Shown here one piece after another: positions 35,085 through 44,089 of a DNA stretch of 64,000 bases (position 1 is its first letter; each line of letters begins with the position of its first letter). The stretch is from positions 1,321,469 to 1,385,468 of the forward strand of contig NZ_FOZI01000001.1 in assembly GCF_900114495.1 (NCBI RefSeq), given 5' to 3'. Position numbers and translations under genes: made by a program. Origin of the DNA: Dyella sp. OK004 (GTDB lineage: Bacteria; Pseudomonadota; Gammaproteobacteria; Xanthomonadales; Rhodanobacteraceae). A model generated the notes under the pieces. It was not told the origin of the DNA and ran no database searches. It was given only the letters and a program-made list of their open reading frames with translations.

Positions 35085-36281
35085 ATGCAACGACGCGACT
35101 TTCTGCGCCAAGCCGGCGCAACGCTGGCCGTAGCCTCTACCGCGGGTCTGGCCGCCTGTGCGACGCAGCCGACGACCGCAACCAGGACCGCTTCTACGCC
35201 GCCGCCGATCCGCATGCTCCCGGACGGCGTCGAGCTCGCGCCGGTCAAGGCGAGCGTGGACCGGATCACCGGCGTATATGTCTGCACTCGCCCATTCCGC
35301 GCGGCCGGGCCGCGCATCGAGATGGAGCGCCTTGGCAACAAGGCCGTCGTGCACAACTACGGGCATGGTGGCAGCGGTTGGTCGCTGTCGTGGGGTTCGA
35401 GCACGCTCGCGTTGCGTCTCGCGCAGAGCACCGGCGTGCGCGAGCTAGGCGTGATCGGCTGCGGGGCGCTGGGACTCACCTCGGCCTTGCTGGCGCAGCG
35501 CGCGGGATTGTCGGTGCGCATTTATGCGAAGGAACTGCCGCCGGATGTGTACTCCATGCGCGCGTCCGGACTGTGGACGCCCGACTCGCGCATCTGCGAC
35601 GCCGCGCATGCCGACGCGCTCGGCGCGCGCTGGGAAGAAATGACGCGCATCTCCTTTGCGAAATACCAGAGCCTACTGGGACTGCCGGGCAAGCCGATCG
35701 AATGGATAGAAGGCTATTACCTGTCCGACACGCCGCCCGGCCAATCGAGCAGCGAACCAGCCGACGAACCGGAATACGGTGAGCTCTACGACCGCGTGCG
35801 TGACCTGACCCCGCGCTCGGTCACCTTGCCGGCCGGCAGTCATCCTTTCCCACAGGCCTATACGCGCCGCTACACCACATTGATGTTCAACATCAGCAGC
35901 TACGCACGCATGCTGATGAGCGACTTCCTCGCAGCCGGCGGCAAGATCGAAGTGCGCGAGTTCGAGCATCCGCGCGAACTGCAGAAATTACCCGAACACA
36001 CACTGATCAACGCTACCGGTTATGGCGCCAGGGCCTTGTTCAATGACGACTCGATCATCCCGGTGCGCGGTCAGACCGCACGACTGATCCCGCAGCCGGA
36101 AGTGACCTACGGCCTGAGCATGCACGGCCTCAGCATGGTGCCGCGCAGCGACGGCCTGCTGGTGCAAGTTATCGGCGATACCGGCAATTTCAACAATAGC
36201 GACGTCACGCCCAACCGCACAGCATCGGAAGCGGCGGTAAAGCAGCTGGCCGACCTGGTGGCGCACATGCGGCGCGGGTGA
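35085..36281 (+). CDS. Tat-exported D-amino-acid-oxidase-like FAD protein with permuted domain order
   Basis: A 398-residue flavoprotein. MQRRDFLRQAGATL is a twin-arginine signal and LAAC (residue 25) looks like a lipobox. Residues 63-104 contain TRPFR, PRIEMER and VVHNYGHGGSGWSLSWG. In D-amino-acid oxidases that block is the C-terminal signature, after the active-site arginine strand. Here it comes before the FAD-binding Rossmann motif LGVIGCGALGLTSALLAQRA (121-140). The chain then runs through the usual middle part to LINATGYGARALF (308-319), PVRGQTARL (326-334) and PRSDGLLVQVIGDTG (353-367), and stops where the moved block would normally follow. This looks like a circular permutation. It probably oxidises a D-amino acid or another amine in the periplasm. 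It has no partner gene in an operon. Confidence 0.85.
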   Translation: MQRRDFLRQAGATLAVASTAGLAACATQPTTATRTASTPPPIRMLPDGVELAPVKASVDRITGVYVCTRPFRAAGPRIEMERLGNKAVVHNYGHGGSGWSLSWGSSTLALRLAQSTGVRELGVIGCGALGLTSALLAQRAGLSVRIYAKELPPDVYSMRASGLWTPDSRICDAAHADALGARWEEMTRISFAKYQSLLGLPGKPIEWIEGYYLSDTPPGQSSSEPADEPEYGELYDRVRDLTPRSVTLPAGSHPFPQAYTRRYTTLMFNISSYARMLMSDFLAAGGKIEVREFEHPRELQKLPEHTLINATGYGARALFNDDSIIPVRGQTARLIPQPEVTYGLSMHGLSMVPRSDGLLVQVIGDTGNFNNSDVTPNRTASEAAVKQLADLVAHMRRG

Positions 36282-36290
36282 ACTACCGTA

Positions 36291-36797
36291 TCAAGCCGAC
36301 GCGTACTCGCGCAGGAACACCGGAAGATCCGTGGTCGGCGGCATCACCGGAATCTGATACATAAGCCCCGCCGTGTGGCCGCGGTGATAAGTGGTGTGAT
36401 TGACCACATGCAGCAGGATGTCCTCGCGCGACATCGCGCCTTCGCCACCACCGATGAAGGTGAAGTCGACGATCTTGGCCAGCTCGGCATCATCGAGGCC
36501 ATCCGCATACGCGATATACCAGGCATCCAGCGCGGCCTGCGCTTCACGCAACTCGCCGAACGACGGTGCCGTAGGCGGGTTACGTGTGGTGAGCCCGTGC
36601 GGCACGCCTTCGAGATGGCAGCGCCACACCCAGTTCATCGCATAGACATGGTTGAGCGTGCGCAGGATGCTGCCGAACACGATCGGCCGTTTTTCGACGA
36701 GCGCCTCCTCCGGCAATTTGGCCAGCGACTGGAACAGCAGATCGTTGGCCCACGCGGTGTAGCGCATCAACATCGGCAGGCGGTTTGGACGCGGCAT
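36291..36797 (-). CDS. DinB-family (DUF664-like) metal-binding protein
   Basis: A 168-residue four-helix-bundle protein. The three metal-ligand histidines expected in DinB/YfiT-like proteins are seen in LRTLNHVYAMNWVWRCHL and in HVVNHTTYHRGHTAGLMYQI. Members act as thiol-dependent transferases or have unknown roles; some are damage-inducible. The ATG at 36797 opens MPRPNRLPMLMRYTAWANDL, the usual N-terminal helix. It is convergent with the flavoprotein gene, nine bases apart. Confidence 0.85.
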   Translation of the reverse strand: MPRPNRLPMLMRYTAWANDLLFQSLAKLPEEALVEKRPIVFGSILRTLNHVYAMNWVWRCHLEGVPHGLTTRNPPTAPSFGELREAQAALDAWYIAYADGLDDAELAKIVDFTFIGGGEGAMSREDILLHVVNHTTYHRGHTAGLMYQIPVMPPTTDLPVFLREYASA

Positions 36798-36894
36798 AAA
36801 CAGACCCGTTTGCTAGTGGTGGCCATCCTTGCCCGATGGCGGGACAGGATCGGACCGGTCGGCAGATAGGCCTGACCGGTCCGGCCTTCCTGCA

Positions 36895-38880
36895 TTATTT
36901 CACTTCGTCATACACATACTCATGTTGGCCATCGCGCATCACTAGCTGGCGCTTGGCCGGCGTGCCGGCGACCACGAATTCGAAGCCATCCACACCCGGC
37001 GAGATAGTCACGAATGAGATCGAGCCGTCGTCGTTCTTGCGCGAAGCCACATCGCTGCCCCAGGCGCCGAAGTTGAACAGGGTCGTCGCGCCGTTCTTAT
37101 CGATCTGGATCGTGCCCAGCGCCGTGTTCTGATAACGCCCGGCCAATCTGGACGCTTCACCGGCATCGGCCGGCACGACCAGGCGCTTGCGCTCGGCCAC
37201 GATCTGCTGCTTGAGCCGCTTCATGCCCGCATCGATATCACCCTGAGCCAGCGGCTTGCCGTCGAACAGCACCTCCAGCAGACGCCGCTGGAACGGACCG
37301 CGAATGAAAACGCCGGAGTCCGCGTTGGTGAGGATCACCGCGCCCACGCCCTGCTCGGGTAGCCACAACATGTCGGAGTGGAAGCCGGTGAGGTCGCCGC
37401 CGTGATGTACCACCGGCACACCCCAGGTGTGATCCACCATCAAGCCCATGCCATAGCTGGCGGTGGTGCCCAGCGCGACATTCGGTTTGCGCCGCTCCAG
37501 CAAGGCGCCCTTCGATACATAGCGCTTGCCGTCGGGCAAGGAGCCTTCGTCGAGTTCCATCTGCACGTAGCGCAGCATGTCGCTGATCGCGCTCCATGCT
37601 GCGCCGGCCGGACGCGCGGCGCGAATGGAATCGTTGATGCCCATGCCCGCGACCGCGGTATGGCCATCTACATCCAGGCCATGCGGCGTGGCGTGATCGC
37701 CGGCCAGGGCCTTCGCATAGTCGAAGGTGGTCAGATGCATGCCGAGCGGGTCGAACACCTGCTTCTGCATCGCCAGGTCGTAGCCGGCACCTGGCTCCAT
37801 TTTCGGATACAGCGAGTAGGCGCCCACATAACCCGCAGCGGCGGCCATCAGATTGGAATACTGGAACAGCTGGCCGAACTTGCTGGTGGGTTGCATGCCG
37901 GCCAGCGCCGTGAGCACCGATGCCGGTGTCGCATCCTTGCTGTTGAGCAACCACTCCATATCCTGGCGCGGCATGCCGGTGCAGGCGCAGATCAGATGAC
38001 GTATCTCAACCTGGCGGGTCGTCGCGGCATCGCCCAGGCGGAAGCCGGGCATCACCTTGCTGACCGGCGTGCTCCAGTCGAACCGGTGCTGGTCCACCAG
38101 ACGCGCCAGCATCAGCGTGGTCAGTGCCTTGGTATTGGAGGCGATCATGAAAAGCGTGTCGGCGTCGACCGGCTCGGGCTTGCCCAGCTCGCGCACGCCG
38201 AAACCGCCGGCGAACACTACCTTGCCGTGATCGATCAAGCCGATGGCTACGCCCGGTACGTCATAGGCTTTGCGTGCGTTGTCGACGAAGGTCTGGAGCG
38301 TTTCGACGCGCGCGGCGTCCAGCGAGTGCGCTTTCTTGCCGGCAAAGGTTTCGCGCTGATAGCCCTTGGGTAACAGACGGTCGGAGATCGCGCGCAATTG
38401 AGAAGCGCGTTTTTCGCCCACCGCGTTATCGACGTCGTAGATCAGCACGGTGTACTGGCCTTCGTGCCGTAGAGCGATGGCGGTAACGCCGCGCTTGTCG
38501 TTGGCCGAAGTCTCGTAGCTGTACACCCGGATCTGGTCCCAGTTGTCGCGTGGCGAACTGTCGGTGGCGACATGCAGTGGCCATGTCTTGGGCGATGCAT
38601 AGGCCTTCCATGCTTCGGCCACGGCAGCATCCGCGTCGGTAGCTTTCACATCCACTAGTACGACATGCGAACCGGACTCCGGTGGATCGAGCAACACCGC
38701 GGCGCCCTGGGTGCGTACCGACCACTCGGCGGGGACCGTGAACTGCGTGCCTGCGGGCGTCGTTCGCGGCGCGTCCGCTTTGACGACGATGGGCGGTGGG
38801 CTAGTCGATTGATCCTTGGCCCACACCGGTGCGGACAAGGGGAGAAGAAGAACCACAACAGCAACGCATCGCCTCAGCAT
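36895..38880 (-). CDS. Exported serine hydrolase, class C beta-lactamase/penicillin-binding fold
   Basis: A 661-residue protein. A signal peptide ends at PVWAK (about residue 22). An N-terminal domain of about 170 residues (30-190) without a named family precedes the beta-lactamase fold (about 195-540). The fold has the catalytic SxxK in FMIASNTKALTTL (about residue 247), the YSN motif in LFQYSNLMAAAAG (about 340) and HHGG in VVHHGGDLTGFHS (about 490) in place of KTG. These are the marks of esterase or D-aminopeptidase-type members rather than true AmpC. A C-terminal beta domain (about 570-661, with LAGRYQNTALGTIQI) resembles that of related peptidases. It would act in the periplasm on an ester or peptide. 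The gene stands alone. Confidence 0.88.
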   Translation of the reverse strand: MLRRCVAVVVLLLPLSAPVWAKDQSTSPPPIVVKADAPRTTPAGTQFTVPAEWSVRTQGAAVLLDPPESGSHVVLVDVKATDADAAVAEAWKAYASPKTWPLHVATDSSPRDNWDQIRVYSYETSANDKRGVTAIALRHEGQYTVLIYDVDNAVGEKRASQLRAISDRLLPKGYQRETFAGKKAHSLDAARVETLQTFVDNARKAYDVPGVAIGLIDHGKVVFAGGFGVRELGKPEPVDADTLFMIASNTKALTTLMLARLVDQHRFDWSTPVSKVMPGFRLGDAATTRQVEIRHLICACTGMPRQDMEWLLNSKDATPASVLTALAGMQPTSKFGQLFQYSNLMAAAAGYVGAYSLYPKMEPGAGYDLAMQKQVFDPLGMHLTTFDYAKALAGDHATPHGLDVDGHTAVAGMGINDSIRAARPAGAAWSAISDMLRYVQMELDEGSLPDGKRYVSKGALLERRKPNVALGTTASYGMGLMVDHTWGVPVVHHGGDLTGFHSDMLWLPEQGVGAVILTNADSGVFIRGPFQRRLLEVLFDGKPLAQGDIDAGMKRLKQQIVAERKRLVVPADAGEASRLAGRYQNTALGTIQIDKNGATTLFNFGAWGSDVASRKNDDGSISFVTISPGVDGFEFVVAGTPAKRQLVMRDGQHEYVYDEVK

Positions 38881-38996
38881 GGAGGTACCTCATCGTTGGT
38901 TGGATGGTCTTGCGACGAGCCGTGCGCGGCGTTGCATGGCGCCACGCCGGCGGCATTCCGGGCGGAGTCTACTCGCGGTATGGCGCCTTCCGCCCG

Positions 38997-39428
38997 TTAC
39001 GAAAGTTGGGTACGGAAGTGAAAGCACTCGATGCCGAAACCTTCCCGGAAATAGAAGCGATGGGCCTGCTCGCGGGTGACGCGAGAGATCAGTTGCACCT
39101 CGCTACAACCCAGCGCCCCCGCCTCATCCTTGATCCGTGCGATCAATTGCGCGCCATAGCCGCGCGAGCGCACGCGCTCGTCGGCCACTAGATCGTCGAT
39201 ATAAATGAGGCGGCCGCAATACAACATGTTCATCACTCGGTAGGTGGCTACGGCGCGCACGACGCCGTCGTCCTCCAGCGCCAGCACGCGCAGCCCGTCG
39301 CTGCCCATCAAGGCGCGGATCGTCGGCACGTAACGGTCGCGCTCCAGCTGCGGGCGCAGCTGTTGCAGGACATCGAAGGTTGCGGCGATCTGCTCGTCGG
39401 TTTCGGCGTGAAAAATCGATGCGGCCAT
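38997..39428 (-). CDS. GNAT-family N-acetyltransferase
   Basis: A 143-residue acetyltransferase starting at 39428 (MAASIFHAETDEQIAATFDV), with GGGAG upstream; an extension to 39506 would overlap the preceding gene's end region. The acetyl-CoA-binding motif A is YIDDLVADERVRSRGYGAQL with the RxxGxG/A core, followed by motif B (HRFYFREGFG). It would acetylate a small amine or protein; the substrate is unknown. It lies 78 bases after the S9 peptidase stop on the same strand and may share its transcript. Confidence 0.88.
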   Translation of the reverse strand: MAASIFHAETDEQIAATFDVLQQLRPQLERDRYVPTIRALMGSDGLRVLALEDDGVVRAVATYRVMNMLYCGRLIYIDDLVADERVRSRGYGAQLIARIKDEAGALGCSEVQLISRVTREQAHRFYFREGFGIECFHFRTQLS

Positions 39429-39506
39429 GTTTAGCGAACTCCCTCGGGCGTTGAAACGACACAGGCCACCCGAAGGTGGCCTGTGCATTGGACGAAGCAG
39501 CGTCAA

Positions 39507-41960
39507 TCACTGCGTGGCGGCCGGCGCGGCCTGCCTTGCTGGTTTCACATAGGTTTCGAACAACTCATCGATGCGACGGTATTCGTCGTACCACGAGTCC
39601 GGATGGACAAAGCCATGGCGCTCCATTGGATACAGCGACATCCAGAAGTTCTTCTTGTGCAGCTCGATGAAGCGCTGGTACAGGCGGATGGAATCGCTGG
39701 CAAGCACGTTGTCGTCGATCAGGCCGTGCTGGATCAGCAGGGCATCCTGCAGCTTGTCGGCGTACTCGATCGGCGAGCTGGTGGTGAAGGCCTCCGGATC
39801 GAGCTGCGGATCGTTGAGGATGTTCGAGGTGTATTCGTGGTTGTAGGTGGCCCAGTCGGTAACCGGACGCAGCGCGGAGCCGGCGGCGAATTCGCCGGGC
39901 GCGCGCAGCAGGGCCATGATGGTCATGAAGCCGCCGTAACTGCCGCCGTACATGCCTACGCGCTTCGGATCGACGCCATGGTTCTTCACCAGCCACGCCT
40001 TGCCGTCGAGCAGGTCTTCCAGCTCGGGGTGGCCCATGCGGCGGTAGATGGCCGTGCGCCAGTCGCGGCCGTAGCCTTCGGAGGCGCGGTAGTCCATGTC
40101 CAGCACCACGTAGCCTTGCTGCACCAGCAGGTTGTGGAACATCTGCTCGCGGAAGTAGTTGGACCAGCCCAAGGTGACGTTCTGCAGATAGCCGGCGCCA
40201 TGCACGAAGATCACCGCGGGACGCGAGGCGGCCGCTGCCGGGTCGGCCGGGCCGTAGTACTTGGCCCAGATGGTGCCGGCGCCGTGCGCTGAAGGCACGC
40301 CGACGATCTGCGGCGCGATCCACGCGCGCGAACTGAAAGCGCTCTTCGTGGTGTTGGTGAGCTCGCGCGGTGTGCCACCGGCGGCATCCTGTACTGCCAG
40401 CTGCGACAGCACATAGGGCGCGGAATGCAACACGCCAAGCTGTTTGCCGTCGGGCGAGAGCACGAAATCGTCCATGCCCTGGTACTGGGTGACGCGGCTC
40501 AGTTCGCCACCGGTCGCGGGCAGGCGATACACGTCATAGCTATAGGGTGCGGTCTGGTTGCCGCGCAGATAGAACCACTGGCCGTCTTCGCTCAGTGCCG
40601 GATGGCTGACTTCGAACTTGCCGCTGGTCAGTGCCTTGGCCTTGCTGCCGGGCGCCTTGCTGTAGAGCTGCGACCAGCCGGTTTCCTCGCTCAGGTACCA
40701 CAGCGTGCGGTTGTCCTTGAGCCAGCCGAAATCGTTGAAGTTCCAGTTGATCCAGGCGTTGTCGGTGAGGCGGTGCTGGTTGAGCAGCGCGTGCTTGTCG
40801 AAATCGACGCTGGCGATCCAACGGTCCTTGTTGTCGATCGCACGCAGCTGGATGGCGACGTTCTGGCCGTCCTCACTCCATGCGATGCCGCCGCCACCGC
40901 CGTCGTCGGCATTGGAGATGATGCGCACCGCGCGCTGCTCCGGTGCCTTCAGTGCCTTGGCATCGTCGCCCTTGCCAGCCTTTTGCAGCGCGGCGATAGC
41001 CTTGGCGCGCAGGTCTTTGAGCGGATCGTCCTTGATGCCGGGCAAGCTATCGGTCTTCAGCGGCCACGACTTGCGGCTTTGCAGATCGACCAACAGCAGC
41101 GACTGCGGTGCCGGATCCTTGCGGCCGACGTAGGTGCGCGTGGCCTGCTGCTCCGAATAACCGGAATCGGTGACGTAGTGGGTGACTTCAGGCGCCTTGC
41201 CCGCCTTGTAGCCCTTGGGCTGGGTGACCACCAGCATCCAGCGGCCATCGGGCGAGAGCTCGGTGTCGACCAGCTCACCGATATCGCCCAGGTACAACGT
41301 CTTGGGCGCGCGGCCGGGATCGACGGCGGCGAGCGCATCGTCGTTGGTGCGTTGGGCGTCTTTGTCGGCCTTGATCTTGCGCAGGGTGGAGAACAGGCGC
41401 AGCTGATCCTCGCCGAGCGCATCCGGCTGCTTCGCCTGTGGGTCGTCCGCCAGTTGCAGGAGGGCCGCCGGCGCAGCGACGCCGCTTGCAATGTCATAGA
41501 CGAACCACTGGTTGCCCGCGCGGTACTGCAAGCCGCGACCATCGGCGGAGAAGCGCGGCGCGGATTCGGTTTCCGGTGTGCGCGTGACCTGCACGCGGCG
41601 GCCCGTCGCCAGCTCCATCAGGAATACATCGCCGTGGCGGATATAGGCCGCCTGACGGTGGTTGCGATCGAATACCGCCGGACCATCCGCCTGCGCCACA
41701 GCTTCCGGCGTCAGCTTGACGCTCTGGCCACTGGCGACATCCACCCGATACAGGTCGCGCACCTTGCTGCCGTCGCGCTTGAGCGAGTAGTACAGGCTGT
41801 GCCCGTCCACGCTCCAGTAAGGTGACTCCACCGCCGCGCCGATCCACTCGGGATTGGCCATGATGGTTTCCAGGTCGAGGCTGGCGGTCGCCGGCGCCTG
41901 GGCCATCGCGGCCGGCGTAGTGGCGAGGGCGACGAGCCCGGCGAGAAGCATTCGGCGCAT
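39507..41960 (-). CDS. Exported S9 (prolyl oligopeptidase/DPP-IV-like) peptidase
   Basis: An 817-residue peptidase. The signal peptide ends AAMAQ (about residue 21). The N-terminal two thirds is a beta-propeller (WSVDGHSLYYSL, SPDGRWMLVVTQ, SEDGQNVAIQL and SPDGKQLGVL blade motifs). The C-terminal alpha/beta-hydrolase has the nucleophile in GMYGGSYGGFMTIM (about residue 670), the acid in LIQHGLIDDNV (about 748) and the histidine in PMERHGF (about 790). It would cleave short peptides, perhaps after proline, in the periplasm. Such enzymes accompany TonB-driven peptide uptake in Xanthomonadales, but no receptor is adjacent here. Confidence 0.93.
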   Translation of the reverse strand: MRRMLLAGLVALATTPAAMAQAPATASLDLETIMANPEWIGAAVESPYWSVDGHSLYYSLKRDGSKVRDLYRVDVASGQSVKLTPEAVAQADGPAVFDRNHRQAAYIRHGDVFLMELATGRRVQVTRTPETESAPRFSADGRGLQYRAGNQWFVYDIASGVAAPAALLQLADDPQAKQPDALGEDQLRLFSTLRKIKADKDAQRTNDDALAAVDPGRAPKTLYLGDIGELVDTELSPDGRWMLVVTQPKGYKAGKAPEVTHYVTDSGYSEQQATRTYVGRKDPAPQSLLLVDLQSRKSWPLKTDSLPGIKDDPLKDLRAKAIAALQKAGKGDDAKALKAPEQRAVRIISNADDGGGGGIAWSEDGQNVAIQLRAIDNKDRWIASVDFDKHALLNQHRLTDNAWINWNFNDFGWLKDNRTLWYLSEETGWSQLYSKAPGSKAKALTSGKFEVSHPALSEDGQWFYLRGNQTAPYSYDVYRLPATGGELSRVTQYQGMDDFVLSPDGKQLGVLHSAPYVLSQLAVQDAAGGTPRELTNTTKSAFSSRAWIAPQIVGVPSAHGAGTIWAKYYGPADPAAAASRPAVIFVHGAGYLQNVTLGWSNYFREQMFHNLLVQQGYVVLDMDYRASEGYGRDWRTAIYRRMGHPELEDLLDGKAWLVKNHGVDPKRVGMYGGSYGGFMTIMALLRAPGEFAAGSALRPVTDWATYNHEYTSNILNDPQLDPEAFTTSSPIEYADKLQDALLIQHGLIDDNVLASDSIRLYQRFIELHKKNFWMSLYPMERHGFVHPDSWYDEYRRIDELFETYVKPARQAAPAATQ

Positions 41961-42097
41961 GGGGTGCTCCGTTAATCAAAACGGGGGAGCATAACCAAGC
42001 CGGCCTCGCTGGCAAGCGCCATGGGTCCTGTATCCCGTGGGCTGAGCGGCGACTAGGCTGGACGATCATCAGCCGTACCGCATCGCCAGGAGGCACC
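41961..42097. other. Spacer between S9 peptidase and the esterase region
   Basis: No gene. It should hold the divergent promoters of the peptidase gene (minus strand) and of the short reading frame and esterase (plus strand); I see no near-consensus boxes. Confidence 0.3.
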
Positions 42098-42217
42098 ATG
42101 CGCCCGTTCGCCTGCCCGCCCGCCAGCCTCCCGGCGCCCGGCTGCTTTCCCAGCCCTTTCCCGTTCCGCAACGGTGACCTGCCAGCCGTAGTGTCGCCGG
42201 CTGTCCGCTTCGCGTAA
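42098..42217 (+). CDS. Possible 39-residue proline-rich small protein or leader peptide
   Basis: The ribosome-binding site AGGAGG ends 4 bases before an ATG that opens a 39-codon frame (MRPFACPPASLPAPGCFPSP and on, ending AVRFA). It has eleven prolines and two cysteines. The stop codon falls inside a small hairpin, CCGCTT-CGCGT-AAGCGG (42205-42221). The frame ends 96 bases before the esterase start on the same strand, so it could be an independent small gene or a translated leader affecting the esterase. There is no homology I can name, and it could be chance. Confidence 0.35.
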   Translation: MRPFACPPASLPAPGCFPSPFPFRNGDLPAVVSPAVRFA

Positions 42218-42313
42218 GCGGAATGCGCGATGGTGCGTTCTCGGGTTATTGCGACCGGGCATGTCCGCCACCATGCATGCCGCTCCCCATTCCCCCCAGC
42301 AGTCAGTTCCCGC

Positions 42314-42979
42314 ATGCCCCTGCCTACCGTCGAACACGAAACCGCCACCCGCCTGACCCATAGCGTGATCTGGCTGCATGGCCTGGGCGCGGATGGCCAT
42401 GATTTCGCGCCGATCGTGCCTGAGCTGGTGGCGCCCGAATGGCCCGGGCTGCGCTTCGTGTTTCCGCATGCGCCGGTGCGACCGGTGACCTTGAACGGCG
42501 GCATGCCGATGCGCGCCTGGTACGACATCGTCGGCGTGGATCTCACCTCGCGCCAGGACGAAACCGGCATGCGTGCCTCGATCAGTGCGGTGGAAGGATT
42601 GATCGCGCGCGAGAACGAGCGCGGCGTGCCGGACGAGCGCATCGTGCTGGCCGGTTTTTCGCAAGGCGGCGCCATCGCGCTGGCCGGTGGCCTGCGCCAC
42701 AAGCGGCGATTGGCAGGCGTGATCGCGCTGTCCACCTACCTGCCAATGCAGGAGAGCTTTGCCCACGAGCACAGCGAGGCCAATGCCGGCACGCCGATCT
42801 TCTGGGGCCACGGCACCGGCGATCCGATCGTGCCGCTGACGCGCGGCGTGCAGTCGCGCGACGTGCTTCAAAGTCTGGGCTATCGCGTGGACTGGCATAC
42901 CTACCCGATGCCGCACTCGGTCTGCGCCGAGGAAATCGCCGATATGCGCCAGTGGCTGGGGCGCGTGCTGGCTGGTTGA
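42314..42979 (+). CDS. Carboxylesterase/phospholipase-type alpha/beta hydrolase
   Basis: A 221-residue cytosolic hydrolase of the bacterial carboxylesterase (EstB/YpfH, acyl-protein-thioesterase-like) family. Start MPLPTVEHETATRLTHSVIW at 42314 matches the family length. Catalytic serine is in LAGFSQGGAIAL, with the aspartate in WGHGTGDPIVPL and the histidine in YPMPHSVCAEEI. The oxyanion region is VIWLHGLGADGHDFAP. It should hydrolyse short- to medium-chain esters. It is followed 57 bases later by the sensor kinase gene in the same direction. Confidence 0.92.
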   Translation: MPLPTVEHETATRLTHSVIWLHGLGADGHDFAPIVPELVAPEWPGLRFVFPHAPVRPVTLNGGMPMRAWYDIVGVDLTSRQDETGMRASISAVEGLIARENERGVPDERIVLAGFSQGGAIALAGGLRHKRRLAGVIALSTYLPMQESFAHEHSEANAGTPIFWGHGTGDPIVPLTRGVQSRDVLQSLGYRVDWHTYPMPHSVCAEEIADMRQWLGRVLAG

Positions 42980-43036
42980 TCGCAACAGGCCTTGAATCAC
43001 GGCTAGCGCCAGCGCGCTTGGGCATACTGTGCGCCC

Positions 43037-44089
43037 ATGCGCGACACCACACCCCGCCGCCTCGAACAGAGCCCGCTGCCGGATTTCTGCAGCCTGCCGG
43101 TGTTGTTCGCTTTGCTGGTGATGGCTGCGCTTACGGTCACGGTGATGCTGCTGGCTCCCGATAGCGGCCGCGGTTGGCGTGGCTACAGCGTGGGTATGCT
43201 GTTTGCCGAATGGATGGCGATGGTGATCGGCGTCGCGCTGTGCAAGCTGCGCCCCGCGCTGCAGCGCCTGCCCGGGCGCCTGCCCTATGCTGCGGTGTGG
43301 TTGCTGATGCTGCTGATCGTGGCGATCAGCAGCATGATCGCGGCCTGGATGGACAACGCATTGCAGATGCAGATGCTGCGCGACGGCGCTTTCGTATTCG
43401 TGCGCGACAACGCCACCATCGCCGCGCTGCTGAGCGCGGCGATGCTGCGCTACTTCTATGTGCTGGCGCAGTGGCAGGCACGACTGGCCGCGGTGGCGCA
43501 TGCGCAGGTGGAAGCCTTGCAGGCGCGCATCCGTCCGCACTTTTTGTTCAACAGCATGAATACCGTGGCGGCGCTGGTACGGGTCGATCCCGATGCAGCC
43601 GAACGCACGGTGGAAGATCTGTCCGAACTGTTTCGCGCGGCGCTCGGCCAGTCCATTTCGCGCGACGGCACGTTGGGCGAGGAGTTGAGTCTGGTCGAGC
43701 GTTACCTGGCGATCGAGCAACTGCGCCTGGGCGAGCGGCTGCGCGTACGGCGCGAGTTGGATGCGCTGCCGCTGGACTTCCCGCTGCCACGCCTGCTGCT
43801 GCAACCGCTGGTGGAGAACGCGGTGCGGCACGGCGTCCAGCCGCTGCGCGAAGGTGGCGAGGTGATCCTGCGCGGTGAACGGCTGGATCAGGCTATCGCC
43901 ATCGAAATCGATAATCCGCTGCCCGATATGCCGGCTCCCGGTGGCAACGGTCATGGCCTGGACAATGTGCGCCAGCGCGTCGCCTATCGCTACGGGCCGC
44001 GCGCGCAGGTGCAGGCCGGACCGCGTGACGGGCGTTTCGTAGTGCGATTGCTTTTACCGGAACCTACTGATGCGCGTCCTGATCGCTGA
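43037..44089 (+). CDS. algZ: LytS/AlgZ-type sensor histidine kinase
   Basis: A 350-residue membrane kinase. Four transmembrane helices lie in the first 140 residues. The dimerisation/phosphoacceptor segment LQARIRPHFLFNSMNTVAAL places the conserved histidine at about residue 167. The ATPase part carries LLLQPLVENAVRHGVQP (N box) and GGNGHGLDNVRQRV (G box). It should phosphorylate the LytTR regulator encoded next, whose ATG lies 20 bases inside this gene. The order kinase, LytTR regulator, hemC matches algZ-algR-hemC of Pseudomonas and Xanthomonas, so the symbol is given on context; a role in alginate is not implied. Confidence 0.9.
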   Translation: MRDTTPRRLEQSPLPDFCSLPVLFALLVMAALTVTVMLLAPDSGRGWRGYSVGMLFAEWMAMVIGVALCKLRPALQRLPGRLPYAAVWLLMLLIVAISSMIAAWMDNALQMQMLRDGAFVFVRDNATIAALLSAAMLRYFYVLAQWQARLAAVAHAQVEALQARIRPHFLFNSMNTVAALVRVDPDAAERTVEDLSELFRAALGQSISRDGTLGEELSLVERYLAIEQLRLGERLRVRRELDALPLDFPLPRLLLQPLVENAVRHGVQPLREGGEVILRGERLDQAIAIEIDNPLPDMPAPGGNGHGLDNVRQRVAYRYGPRAQVQAGPRDGRFVVRLLLPEPTDARPDR

